A stretch of 64,000 nucleotides of DNA from Pseudoalteromonas shioyasakiensis (GCA_013391845.1 CP058414.1:434001-498000); one strand, 5' to 3'. Shown: positions 16,765 through 25,558, counted from the first letter of the stretch. Made by a program: numbers and translations. Notes: generated from the sequence alone by a model not told the origin.

Positions 16765-17160
16765 ATGAGAAAAACGCTCTTATTGATCACTTTTTTAAGC
16801 TGCTTTTGTGCAAACGCTGAAGAACTCGAGGTTATAAATCGCGCTAAAAGCTGGCTCGTATTAATTGATAATGGTCAGTATCAGCAAAGCTGGCAGCAAA
16901 CAGACTCATTGTTTAAACAAGCAATGCCGCAAAGTAACTGGAGTAACGTGTTAAAACAAGTTCGTGTCCCACTTGGCAAAGTGATTTTACGTAAGAATTT
17001 AAGCCTGATGAAGTACGATTCTTTACCCGGAACACCTGATGGCGAATACGTGATCATTCAATTTCAAAGCCAGTTCATGAATAAAGAGCAAGCGGTTGAA
17101 ACAATTAGCCTAAGTAAAAATAGTGGCCAGTGGCAACCCATAGGTTATTTTATTAATTAG
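16765..17160 (+). CDS. Exported DUF4019 family protein, copy 2
   Basis: 131 aa with a signal peptide (MRKTLLLITFLSCFCANAEE) and one DUF4019 domain. The hallmarks are AKSWLVLIDNGQYQQSWQQ, LKQVRVPLGKV, KYDSLPGTPDGEYVIIQFQSQFMNKEQAVETISL and a final IGYFIN. It is a tandem paralogue of the preceding gene, 173 bases downstream, with its own GGAA site. Their similarity and position indicate local duplication. Function unknown. Confidence 0.7.
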   Translation: MRKTLLLITFLSCFCANAEELEVINRAKSWLVLIDNGQYQQSWQQTDSLFKQAMPQSNWSNVLKQVRVPLGKVILRKNLSLMKYDSLPGTPDGEYVIIQFQSQFMNKEQAVETISLSKNSGQWQPIGYFIN

Positions 17161-17172
17161 GGGTTATATTTA

Positions 17173-17221
17173 GGTTTTAGGTTCTAGGTTCTAGGTTCTA
17201 GGTTCTAGGTTCTAGGTTCTA
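17173..17221. repeat. Tandem heptamer repeat (GGTTCTA)7
   Basis: Six perfect GGTTCTA units (17180-17221) preceded by one variant, GGTTTTA (17173-17179). It lies 12 bases after the second DUF4019 stop, outside any gene. Confidence 0.95.
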
Positions 17222-17438
17222 GGATTGCATTGTAGAACGGCTTTAGCCGTGAAGATTATGTGATGGACAAAATTCTGCACTAAAGTTCCTCCTACGTGGG
17301 GTTTTATATGCAATGCAGAGGCATGAGAAGGTTTTGATGGATTATGTTGGGTTTCGCTTCGCTCAAAACAACCGCACCGCTCAGCTTGGAACTTTACTCT
17401 CGTTAACTTTACTCTTGCTAACTTGCAGCTTTCAGCCA
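17222..17438. repeat. Mosaic of degenerate intergenic repeat elements
   Basis: No convincing gene. It contains a REP-like hairpin ACGGCT-TT-AGCCGT (17237-17250) followed by GAAG, then CCTCCTACGTGGGG, a GGGTTTCGCTTCGCTC segment, and two TTAACTTTACTC-type repeats. These look like fragments of dispersed intergenic repeats. A genome-wide count would test this. Confidence 0.5.
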
Positions 17439-17470
17439 CAAAAAAAGCCACTCATAAATGAAGTGGCTTT
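17439..17470 (-). terminator. Terminator of the galM-GH43 transcript
   Basis: On the minus strand AAAGCCACT/AGTGGCTTT pairs around a 9-base loop and is followed by TTTTTTT. It lies about 27 bases after the GH43/ricin gene. Confidence 0.9.
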
Positions 17471-17496
17471 GGTTGAGTCGATTTTTTACTTATAAC

Positions 17497-19443
17497 TTAA
17501 TTTGGTTCACGCAGATGGAACACTTGGCACTTGTTACCTAAATCAGGTTGTTGTGCGAAGTTAGTGTTTTCAGCTAAACCACAGTTACTTAAACCAAGCG
17601 CTTGTTTTGTGTAGCGGTTGATTAGCATCACGCCACCGCCTTCTACCGGAGCAATACGCCACTGTGCTGTTTTCGCCGTACAAGAAGCCATTTCTACGTT
17701 GGCACCAGGTACTAAGGCGTTATCAGCTACCGCAGCACAGAACTCGCTGTCAGCGCTTTGTTTAAGGCTCACATAACCTGTATCTGTTGGTGTGAAGAAC
17801 CATTGTTGTGCATCTTTATGCGTATAGGCTTGTTGCTCAACATTGGTACCCACTTTATCCGTACCGGCCACACTAAGTGCTTTACCGCTTTGTTGGCTTA
17901 ATACTACAACACTACCCATAGGGCGTAATTGCCAGTCGCCACACGCTGTTGCGTCGCTTTGCTGTAAAACTGCTTGGTTTTGTGCAGCAGAACAGCCCGC
18001 AACCGCTAATGGCTTGCCTGTGTAACGGTTAGTAATAGATACATTACCATCTGTGCTTGGTGCTACTTTCCATTGCTGGCAGAAGTTATTGCGCCATGCT
18101 GCAGATTGCACTTTAGCGTTATCGGCATCATTACAGCTTTCAAGCTCTAAAAACTTGCTATCTTCACGGTTAGCTAAACGAACAAAACCATCTGTTGTTG
18201 CATCAATAACCCATTGACCATTGGTGCTCGCACACTGACGTTGCACAGCACGTGCATCTTGTGGATCAGCTGCAATATCTAAACATAAGCCGCTTGTTGC
18301 ATTCACTAATTGGTAGCGCTGACCTTGCACTCGTGTTACCAGTGGACCGTATTCACCTGATGGCGGTGCTACTTCAACGCCTGGTGTTAATGGTTTACCA
18401 AAGCTTGGCGTGCCATCGTCATTCCAAGTAAATTTTTGTGCGCGTAATGAGCGAGTCGCACTACAACCGTGCTCTACCGAATCATTACCGTGATAAACTA
18501 ACCAATCTTCTGTGCCGTCTGGCGATGTGAAAAAGCCATTGTGGCCAGGGCCAAACACTTCTTCTGTACGCTCAAATACTGGCTTGTCGTATTTTTTCCA
18601 GCTGCTCGCTTTAAGCGGATCGTCACCAACAAGCTCAAGCATACCTAGTTTGTAATCTGGCGTATTACAGAAGCTTGCTGAGTACGTCATAAACGTACGG
18701 CCATTGTGCTGTAAAATTTCAGCGCCTTCAGTTACTTTACGACCACTGATTTCCCAATCTAGCTCAGGACGCGTGATCACCGTATGCGGTGAGTTCTCTT
18801 TCAGTGTCCATGGGTTTTCCATTTCAGCAATAATGTTTAATTGCTGATCGCCTTGCCATTGTGAGTAGATCACATATAGCTTGTCTTTATACGTTAGGTA
18901 GTTACCGTCGATGTTCCATACGTTAGGCATTAATGCGCCCTTGTATTCATATGGGCCCATAGGATCATCACCAGCACTTTCTAATACATTTAAGTGTTGG
19001 TTATCTAGAGTGCCATCAGTACCAGCTGTGTACATCATGTACCAACGGTAACCGTTTGGCCCTTTTAGACGATGGAATTCAAACGCCCAGAAGTTACAAC
19101 AACGCTCAGGGTTTGAATCAGACCAAACATTGACAGGGGTTGCATCAGCAAGGCCAGCTAGTGTTGGTGATTTACGCATCACTAACTCAGATGTCCATGT
19201 TGTTGTGGTCAGGTAATAGTTACCATCCCAGTACTCAAGCCATGGATCGGCGCCATTTGGAAAAAGTGGATTGGTAAAAATACCATTATCTTGGATTGGT
19301 GCTTTTGCTGCGGCTGCGACATCTGCTTTGGCTGTGTTGTCTTCAGCCGTAGTCTGACAGCCCGTCAGAGCACCAAACGACAAGGCAAATAGGCTAGCTA
19401 AACCAGCCTTTTGCATTGCGCTTTTAAGCTTTGTTGTTTTCAC
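17497..19443 (-). CDS. GH43 arabinofuranosidase lipoprotein with two ricin-type lectin domains
   Basis: 648 aa from GTG 19443 (AAGGA 8 bases upstream); an ATG nine codons later is an alternative. A lipobox ALTGC makes Cys29 the lipidated residue. Residues about 55-360 are GH43 with Asp66 (GADPW), Asp179 (NIDGNY) and Glu239 (VTEGAE), and GPGHNGF, the same subgroup as the gene at 245. Residues about 365-648 hold two beta-trefoil ricin-B-like units with repeated QW motifs (GQWVID, QQWKV, GDWQL, QQWFF, AQWRI), likely binding polysaccharide. The enzyme probably frees terminal L-arabinose at the membrane surface. It follows galM by 12 bases and is the last gene of that transcript. Confidence 0.87.
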   Translation of the reverse strand: MKTTKLKSAMQKAGLASLFALSFGALTGCQTTAEDNTAKADVAAAAKAPIQDNGIFTNPLFPNGADPWLEYWDGNYYLTTTTWTSELVMRKSPTLAGLADATPVNVWSDSNPERCCNFWAFEFHRLKGPNGYRWYMMYTAGTDGTLDNQHLNVLESAGDDPMGPYEYKGALMPNVWNIDGNYLTYKDKLYVIYSQWQGDQQLNIIAEMENPWTLKENSPHTVITRPELDWEISGRKVTEGAEILQHNGRTFMTYSASFCNTPDYKLGMLELVGDDPLKASSWKKYDKPVFERTEEVFGPGHNGFFTSPDGTEDWLVYHGNDSVEHGCSATRSLRAQKFTWNDDGTPSFGKPLTPGVEVAPPSGEYGPLVTRVQGQRYQLVNATSGLCLDIAADPQDARAVQRQCASTNGQWVIDATTDGFVRLANREDSKFLELESCNDADNAKVQSAAWRNNFCQQWKVAPSTDGNVSITNRYTGKPLAVAGCSAAQNQAVLQQSDATACGDWQLRPMGSVVVLSQQSGKALSVAGTDKVGTNVEQQAYTHKDAQQWFFTPTDTGYVSLKQSADSEFCAAVADNALVPGANVEMASCTAKTAQWRIAPVEGGGVMLINRYTKQALGLSNCGLAENTNFAQQPDLGNKCQVFHLREPN

Positions 19444-19455
19444 GATTGTGTTCCT

Positions 19456-20667
19456 TTATTTTGTACCAAATTCGTACACGATGCGTGTTGAATACACTTC
19501 ACCCGGTAATAATGTTGTGCTTGGGAACGTTGGCTGATTTGGTGCATCAGGGAAATGCTGTGGCTCTAAACAAAAACCACTTCTAAAATTATGCACTAAG
19601 CCAGACGCTTGCACAGTACTACCGTCTAAGAAGTTACCTGAATAAAACTGTACTGCAGGCTCTTCTGTGTAAACTGTTAACGTACGGCCAGAGTTTGCTT
19701 CGTAAACCGTAGCAGCTTCAATAAGCTCATTGCTTGGCGTGTCTTTAAGCACAAAGTTATGGTCATAACCTTTACCAAGTTTCAGTTGTTCGTTGCTTGC
19801 TTTGATATCTTGACCGATTGCTTTAGCTGTACGGAAGTCAAACGGTGTGCCAGCCACATCCATCACCTCACCAGTTGGGATCAAGCCGCCATCCACAGGC
19901 GTAATTGCTTTTGCGTTAATTTGCATTTGGTGATCAAGAATGTCGCCTTTACCCGCTAGGTTGAAGTAGCTGTGCTGTGTCATATTGATGATGGTAGGCT
20001 TGCTTGTTGTAGCAATAAACTGCATATCTAGCGTGTTGTTGTTCGTTAGCGTGTAAGTCACTTCTGTCGTCACTTCACCCGGGTAACCTTGGTCGCCATC
20101 AGGGCTCACTAAGCTTAAGGTAACACCTGCGCTGTTTTGCGTCGTGAACGGTGTCATGTTCCACACTTTTTTATCGAAACCTTGCACACCACCGTGTAAA
20201 TGGTTGTCACCATCGTTGGTTGCTAATTGGTATTCAGTGCCATTTAACGTGAATTTACCGTTTGCGATACGGTTACCAAAACGACCGATGATTGCACCGT
20301 AGTAAGTTGTCGCTTTTGTGTACGCTTCTAGGTTATCTAAACCGAGAACAATATTACCCATTTCACCTTTTGCATCAGGTGTTTCAATACGCGTGATAAT
20401 GCCGCCGTAGTTGATTACATCAACACTAATACCATTGCTGTTAGTCAGCGTTACTTGATTAACTGGCGTTTGATCAGCGAGTACGCCATAGGCCGTCATT
20501 GATGCTGAAGGGGAAGTAGTCATATTGTCTCCTTGATGAGCACAAGCTGGTGTAAGGGCAATCCCACATGTCACCAACAATGCATAAAGCCCGCGCGACT
20601 TTTTCGTGTTCGAACTGGCTGTTTGATGAGTTGTTTTTAAACCTTGGAAAACACATTGCAATGACAT
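19456..20667 (-). CDS. galM: Aldose 1-epimerase (mutarotase), apparently exported
   Basis: 403 aa from ATG 20667. The family interconverts alpha and beta anomers of free sugars, here probably L-arabinose. The core has NDGDNHLHGG and NMTQHSYFNLAG (catalytic histidines) and CLEPQHFPDAPN (catalytic glutamate). The N-terminal 48 residues are extra to cytoplasmic GalM and look like a signal sequence (KKSRG, then YALLVTCGIALTPACA), so the product would be periplasmic. A second start is striking: ATG 20523 has a perfect AAGGAG six bases upstream and would give a 355-aa cytoplasmic form of normal GalM length. It is transcribed from a promoter with an inverted repeat at 20687 and shares a transcript with the GH43/ricin gene. 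Confidence 0.85.
   Translation of the reverse strand: MSLQCVFQGLKTTHQTASSNTKKSRGLYALLVTCGIALTPACAHQGDNMTTSPSASMTAYGVLADQTPVNQVTLTNSNGISVDVINYGGIITRIETPDAKGEMGNIVLGLDNLEAYTKATTYYGAIIGRFGNRIANGKFTLNGTEYQLATNDGDNHLHGGVQGFDKKVWNMTPFTTQNSAGVTLSLVSPDGDQGYPGEVTTEVTYTLTNNNTLDMQFIATTSKPTIINMTQHSYFNLAGKGDILDHQMQINAKAITPVDGGLIPTGEVMDVAGTPFDFRTAKAIGQDIKASNEQLKLGKGYDHNFVLKDTPSNELIEAATVYEANSGRTLTVYTEEPAVQFYSGNFLDGSTVQASGLVHNFRSGFCLEPQHFPDAPNQPTFPSTTLLPGEVYSTRIVYEFGTK
20517..20537 (-). promoter_or_regulatory. Internal Shine-Dalgarno and alternative galM start
   Basis: On the minus strand AAGGAG followed by ACAAT and ATG (20523). It is the best ribosome-binding site in the neighbourhood, better spaced than the one before ATG 20667, and falls exactly where the signal-like extension ends. 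Confidence 0.55.
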
Positions 20668-20686
20668 ATGAATAACCTTTTTGTAA

Positions 20687-20711
20687 TTGTATTTATAGTT
20701 TTATAATACAA
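20687..20711. promoter_or_regulatory. Inverted repeat in the galM promoter, candidate operator
   Basis: Arms TTGTATT and AATACAA separated by 11 AT-rich bases, 20 bases upstream of the galM start. The TTGTATT/AATACAA arm also occurs before the GH43 genes at 1377 and 10445. Confidence 0.5.
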
Positions 20712-20738
20712 ATAAGGGTGCCATTGCAAATTTAATCG

Positions 20739-21323
20739 CTAAAGTTGGATTTTTCCGTCTTTCACCATGATGCAATCCATTCCCGCACTTTTGGCAGCTT
20801 GATAGCCAATTTGCGTGTCTTCAAACACCACACACAGGCTTGGCTCAACACCTAATTGCTCTGCCACTTTTAAGAATGTTTCAGGGTTTGGCTTGCCTTT
20901 ACTTACATCACTGGCAGTCACTAACGCTCCAATTTTATTTATTAAATTGGTATCAGTTAAATGATCAATTGCATGTTCGCGGTCAGCACCTGTGCCCACA
21001 CCCATCGGTAATACACCATGGTACTTTTCAAGTACTGCGACGGTTTCGTCAATCACTAGCGGTTGGTGCTGTAAATCAACCCAAAATTGGTGTTTATCTT
21101 TTGCCACAACTAGAGGGTCATGATCTAAGCCAAATTTTTCATTAAGCATTTCAATTGTTTTAACGGTCGGAATGCCACCTAAGCTGTACATGTAGTCGTA
21201 ATCGAATGGATAGCCATAGGCTTCGCAAGCTTTCTGCCATGCCTGTAAGTGACTGCCCATTGAGTCAATTAAGGTGCCATCCATATCAAAAATAATGCCT
21301 TGGTAGGCGCTTAAATCGATCAT
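20739..21323 (-). CDS. HAD-superfamily sugar phosphatase (beta-phosphoglucomutase-like)
   Basis: 194 aa from ATG 21323 (AGGAG six bases upstream; a GTG nine codons earlier is unlikely). HAD motifs: FDMDGTLIDS with the nucleophile Asp and general-acid Asp, a helical cap, GTGAD (motif II), KGKPNPETF (motif III lysine) and VFEDTQIGYQAAKSAG (motif IV). It resembles the E. coli YqaB / fructose-1-phosphatase group. Its place directly after araA suggests that it hydrolyses a pentose or pentulose phosphate, perhaps relieving sugar-phosphate stress. The substrate is inferred. Confidence 0.8.
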   Translation of the reverse strand: MIDLSAYQGIIFDMDGTLIDSMGSHLQAWQKACEAYGYPFDYDYMYSLGGIPTVKTIEMLNEKFGLDHDPLVVAKDKHQFWVDLQHQPLVIDETVAVLEKYHGVLPMGVGTGADREHAIDHLTDTNLINKIGALVTASDVSKGKPNPETFLKVAEQLGVEPSLCVVFEDTQIGYQAAKSAGMDCIMVKDGKIQL

Positions 21324-21459
21324 ATCTACTCCTAAAAAGTTTCGCTTCACAATAGCATAAGCCAGCGAAGAGCGTGGCTCATCACTGGCTTAATCGACAA
21401 CAAAATTTGGGGTGAACGTGCTCACACACAGCACGTTCTAGTACATAAAGTACTAATTC

Positions 21460-22959
21460 TTACAGACCACGTTTTAGCATGTAGTAAGCTGCGTTATGAC
21501 GAAGCTCTGTTTTGAAACCACGGATCGTCGTATCGTTATCGATGATCATCGTTTCAACGCCAGCCATTTCAGCAAAATCGACAATCATATCGGTTGTTAC
21601 TGCTTGGCTGTATGCAGTGTGGTGTGCACCACCGGCGTGGATCCATGCAGCTGATGCTACAGATAGATTTGGTTTTGGTTCCCAAAGCGCTGAAGCAACC
21701 GGTAAGTGAGGTAAATCAGCTGGCGGAGCCACTGTATCTACTTCGTTAATTAGAATACGGAAACGGTTACCCATATCAATTGGTGATACGTTAATTGCTG
21801 CACCCGGTTTTGCAGTAAACAATAAACGACCTACATCACATTTCACACCGATCGTGTGCTGGTGAACTTCAAGGCGTGGTTTTTGCGCTGCAATTGAAGG
21901 ACACACTTCTAACATGTGCGCGCCAAGTACTTGGTCAGTCTCACCCATGTTGTAAGTGTAATCTTCCATGAATGAACAACCGCCGTCACGGCCTTCACCC
22001 ATTACTTTCATGATGCGAACCATAGCAGCTGTTTTCCAGTCACCCTCACCACCGTAACCATAGCCTTTCGACATTAGGCGCTGTGTAGCAAGACCCGGAA
22101 GACCAGAAAGACCTGATAAGTCTTCAAAACAGTTTGTGAATGCTTTAAAGCCGCCTTTCTCTAAGAAGCGCTCCATACCAAGCTCTAAACGCGCTTCGTT
22201 GCGTAGCATTTTCACTGCGTAATCGTCTTGTAGCGTTTCGTCAGCAATTACGTAGTCTTGCTTATAAAGCTCTAACTGTGCATCAATTTCTTCTTCAGTG
22301 ATGGTATCAACCACTTTTACAAGCTCAGCGACACCAAACGCGTGTACTTCATAACCAAAAGTAATTTGCGCTGAAACTTTGTTACCTTCAGTCACCGCAA
22401 CTTGACGCATGTTGTCGCCAAAACGCGCAACTTTTAGTGTTTGGCTTTCTGCCCAACCTTTTGCCGCACGACACCAGTCATCTAACTGCTGTTGTACATC
22501 AGCACGTTGCCAGTGACCCGCAACAACTTTGCGCTCTTTTCGCATGACAGTACCGATGAAACCGAACTCACGGTCACCGTGTGCACTTTGGTGCGTATTC
22601 ATGTAGTTCATGTTGATGTCAGACCAAGGAAGGGCTGCATTGAACTGAGTATGAAGGTGTAACCAAGGCTTACGTAATTCGCTTAGGCCAGCAATCCACA
22701 TTTTCGCAGGTGAGAAAGTGTGCATCCATAAAACTAAACCAACACAGTTAGGATCCGTATTTGCCGCTTGGCAAACAGCGTGAATTTCTTCAGGTGACTT
22801 AACGGTAGGCTTACATACCAAGTTTACTGGTAGATTCGCTTCGCTGTTTAAGCCCGCTACAATTGCTTCGCTGTCTTTGGCAACCGTTTCTAACACCTTA
22901 GGACCATAAAGATGTTGTGAGCCGGTAACAAACCAAACTTCTTTCGTCATCGTCGTCAT
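21460..22959 (-). CDS. araA: L-arabinose isomerase
   Basis: 499 aa, the usual AraA length; it converts L-arabinose to L-ribulose with Mn2+ in the cytoplasm. The start [19 protein letters not shown], the [16 protein letters not shown] segment, [15 protein letters not shown], the [12 protein letters not shown] loop with its metal glutamate, and the C-terminal [13 protein letters not shown] match the family closely. GAGG lies about 10 bases before the ATG; a second ATG three codons later is possible. It is third in the araB-araD-araA order and 23 bases after araD. Confidence 0.97.
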   Translation of the reverse strand: MTTMTKEVWFVTGSQHLYGPKVLETVAKDSEAIVAGLNSEANLPVNLVCKPTVKSPEEIHAVCQAANTDPNCVGLVLWMHTFSPAKMWIAGLSELRKPWLHLHTQFNAALPWSDINMNYMNTHQSAHGDREFGFIGTVMRKERKVVAGHWQRADVQQQLDDWCRAAKGWAESQTLKVARFGDNMRQVAVTEGNKVSAQITFGYEVHAFGVAELVKVVDTITEEEIDAQLELYKQDYVIADETLQDDYAVKMLRNEARLELGMERFLEKGGFKAFTNCFEDLSGLSGLPGLATQRLMSKGYGYGGEGDWKTAAMVRIMKVMGEGRDGGCSFMEDYTYNMGETDQVLGAHMLEVCPSIAAQKPRLEVHQHTIGVKCDVGRLLFTAKPGAAINVSPIDMGNRFRILINEVDTVAPPADLPHLPVASALWEPKPNLSVASAAWIHAGGAHHTAYSQAVTTDMIVDFAEMAGVETMIIDNDTTIRGFKTELRHNAAYYMLKRGL

Positions 22960-22982
22960 GTTAATAATCCTCTAAATTCTTG

Positions 22983-23678
22983 CTATTTGCTCTGACCGTA
23001 ATACGCGTTTTTACCGTGCTTACGTAGATAATGTTTATCCATCACTGCTTTTTTAAGTTCAGCTGCGTGTGGATCTAAAGTGCGTGTTAAATACGCCATG
23101 CGTGCAATCTCTTCGAGTAGCGCGGCATGGTATACAGACTGAGCGGCATCTTTACCCCACGTGAAAGGCGCATGACCCGCAACAATCACCATAGGTGCAG
23201 CTTTCGGATCGCGGTCTTGATACGCATCAGTAATTTGAATACCGGTTTCTAATTCATAATCGCCATTAACTTGCTCATCGGTTAGCTCACGAGTACAGGT
23301 GATGTCACCGTGCACATAGTCAGCGTGAGTTGTGCCAAGGCAAGGAATGCTTTGTTTTGCTTGCGCCCATGCAGTTGCATAGGTCGAATGCGTGTGTGTT
23401 ACACCGCCAATTGAATCAAAGTGGCGATATAAATGAACATGTGTTTTTGTGTCAGAAGACGGACGCATAGAACCTTCAACAATGTTGTTTTCAAGGTCAA
23501 CGATAACCATGTCGTCGGCTTTCATTTGGTCGTACGAAACACCACTTGGTTTAATCGCAATCACGCCTTTGTCGCGGTCGATTTGCGATACGTTACCAAA
23601 GGTATAAATTACTAAGCCACGACGTTGCAGCTCCATGTTCGCTTCATAGACTTCACGTTTTAGTTCAGTAAAACTCAT
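22983..23678 (-). CDS. araD: L-ribulose-5-phosphate 4-epimerase
   Basis: 231 aa, a class II aldolase-fold enzyme that converts L-ribulose 5-phosphate to D-xylulose 5-phosphate. The zinc histidines are visible in GVTHTHSTYATAWAQ and VAGHAPFTWG; SSDTKTH and KPSGVSYD bind substrate. The ATG overlaps the TGA of araB (ATGA), with GGAGA inside the end of araB, so translation is probably coupled. Confidence 0.97.
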   Translation of the reverse strand: MSFTELKREVYEANMELQRRGLVIYTFGNVSQIDRDKGVIAIKPSGVSYDQMKADDMVIVDLENNIVEGSMRPSSDTKTHVHLYRHFDSIGGVTHTHSTYATAWAQAKQSIPCLGTTHADYVHGDITCTRELTDEQVNGDYELETGIQITDAYQDRDPKAAPMVIVAGHAPFTWGKDAAQSVYHAALLEEIARMAYLTRTLDPHAAELKKAVMDKHYLRKHGKNAYYGQSK

Positions 23679-25327
23679 GCTTTGTCTCCGTTTACATAGC
23701 TTGCAAGTGCTTGGTAGTTGGCATAAAGCTCGTCATACACAGCAACGCGCTCAGGGTTTGGTAAATACTGATGACATACAGACGACGCCATAACTTTTTG
23801 AGCATCTGCCACTGTTGCGTGCTCACCCGCAGCAACCGCAGCCATAATTGCCGCACCCAGTGCACAGCTTTGCTCACTTTCTAAAACGTCGATTGGGCAG
23901 TTCCAAACATCAGCACAAGTTTGCATTACGTAGTCTGATTTTTTAGAAATACCGCCGATAACGACCACTGACTCGATTGGTACGCCTTCGCTACGGAAAC
24001 GCTCAGTGATAGCACGTGCGCCAAAGGCAGTTGCTTCAACAAGTGCTTTGAAGAACTTAGGTGCATCAGTGCCCATCTTTAAGCCTGTTAATGCCATGGC
24101 AACGCTTTGGTCAGCATCAGGCGTACGACGACCATTTACCCAATCAAGCGCAGTTACATCGTTGCTTGTTACAGGCAGTGCTGCCGCTGCTTTTGATAGA
24201 TCAACTAAGATTGAATCTTCTAGCTTGTTAACTAACGCTTGTTCAGCGTCAGATAGATTTGTAAGTTGACGAGTTGGCCAAAGTACTAGGTTCTTGAACC
24301 ATGCGTATAAGTCACCGAATGCAGATTGACCGGCTTCTAAGCCAATTAACCCTGGGATCACTGAGCCATCAACTTGACCACAAATACCTTTAACACAAGT
24401 ATCACCTAGTTGTTCTTTAGACGTTACTGTGATGTCACAAGTTGAAGTACCCATTACTTTGGTTAGAACACCAGGGCGAACATTGGCAGCGACTGCACCC
24501 ATGTGACAGTCAAATGCACCGTAACCAATTACGATACCTTGTGGTAAACCTAGCTTCTCGGCCCACTCTGCAGTTAAGTTGCCAGCAACTTGGTCGCTTG
24601 GCTCTGTCGTTGCATTTAACGTATCAACAACACCATCTAATAGTGGATCGATATTGCTGAAGAAGCTGTTTGGTGGGAAACCGCCCCACTGCTCGTTCCA
24701 CATTTGTTTGTGGCCCGTTGCACAACGACCTAGCTTTAATGCTTCAGGGTGTGTAGTGCCGCACATTAGCGCGGTCATCCAATCGCAGTGCTCAACCCAT
24801 GAATAAGTGGCTGCTTTAACACTGCTATCAACGCGGAAAATATGTAATGCTTTGGCCCAGTACCACTCAGAAGAGTAGATACCGCCCATATGTGAAAGGT
24901 AGTTCACATCGTTGTTAGTGGCAGCTTCAGTGATTTCATTTGCTTCTTTAATAGACGTATGGTCTTTCCACAAAATGAACATTGCATTTGGGTTTTCTGC
25001 AAATTCTTCAGTTAATGCCAGTGGTGTACCTTGGCTATTAATTGCTACAGGTGTTGAGCCAGTCGTATCAAAGCTCATACCCACTACTTTGTCTGCAGTA
25101 CCTGCTGGAACTTGTGACCAAAGACCATTTACTACTTCTACAAGGCTATCGATATAGTCTTGTGGATGCTGACGAAACTGATCTTTACTTGGGTCACAAT
25201 ATAAACCTTGTGCCCAGCGCGGGTAGTTTACTAAATGGCTGGCAAGCTCTTCACCAGTCGCAACATCAACGAGTAATGCTCTTACCGAGTCCGACCCGTA
25301 GTCTAATCCCAACGTATAACGAGACAT
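23675..25327 (-). CDS. araB: L-ribulokinase
   Basis: 550 aa FGGY-family kinase that phosphorylates L-ribulose with ATP. The N-terminal phosphate-binding LGLDYGSDSVRALLVD, the GMSFDTTGSTP segment, GYGAFDCHMGAVAANVRPG, and the C-terminal adenosine loop VVIGGISKKSDYVMQTCADV and CALGAAIMAA are as in bacterial AraB. It is the first gene of the operon and is divergent from the transaldolase gene. AAAGG lies 6 bases upstream. Confidence 0.97.
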   Translation of the reverse strand: MSRYTLGLDYGSDSVRALLVDVATGEELASHLVNYPRWAQGLYCDPSKDQFRQHPQDYIDSLVEVVNGLWSQVPAGTADKVVGMSFDTTGSTPVAINSQGTPLALTEEFAENPNAMFILWKDHTSIKEANEITEAATNNDVNYLSHMGGIYSSEWYWAKALHIFRVDSSVKAATYSWVEHCDWMTALMCGTTHPEALKLGRCATGHKQMWNEQWGGFPPNSFFSNIDPLLDGVVDTLNATTEPSDQVAGNLTAEWAEKLGLPQGIVIGYGAFDCHMGAVAANVRPGVLTKVMGTSTCDITVTSKEQLGDTCVKGICGQVDGSVIPGLIGLEAGQSAFGDLYAWFKNLVLWPTRQLTNLSDAEQALVNKLEDSILVDLSKAAAALPVTSNDVTALDWVNGRRTPDADQSVAMALTGLKMGTDAPKFFKALVEATAFGARAITERFRSEGVPIESVVVIGGISKKSDYVMQTCADVWNCPIDVLESEQSCALGAAIMAAVAAGEHATVADAQKVMASSVCHQYLPNPERVAVYDELYANYQALASYVNGDKA

Positions 25328-25558
25328 AATTACCTTTCACTAATTGCTTACTAACATTGTTAGTCATTATCTTTATTTGTATGATAATATCAACAATACC
25401 AGATTGTAAAGGTATTATAAAAATATTATTAACAGGATTATTTGCTGCTGGCGGGCGATTTTTTGCGCAGTTTATCTGGAAGATTAGATTGTTTTTTCAG
25501 CACAAATAATAGGTTAAAGCCACTACATTAACTTTTGTATGATAAGAATGGGATAACT
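25328..25558. promoter_or_regulatory. Divergent araB / transaldolase control region
   Basis: 231 bases containing two copies of the element: TTGTATGATAAT at 25377-25388 (about 50 bases before araB) and TTGTATGATAAG at 25535-25546 (just before the transaldolase start). CAACAATACC and GGTATTATAA are between them. Both operons are probably under one regulator, by inference. Confidence 0.55.

Noticed and set aside
17173..17221. Possible CRISPR array
   Set aside because: The units are 7 bases with no spacers and there are no cas genes in the window; it is a simple tandem repeat.
17212..17495. Two short open frames in both directions near 17.2-17.5 kb
   Set aside because: They run through repeat fragments and a terminator, have no ribosome-binding site and no family features.
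25535..25558. Longer transaldolase beginning at a TTG codon
   Set aside because: The extra eight codons consist of the candidate operator TTGTATGATAAG, and ATG 25559 gives exactly the 317 residues normal for the family.
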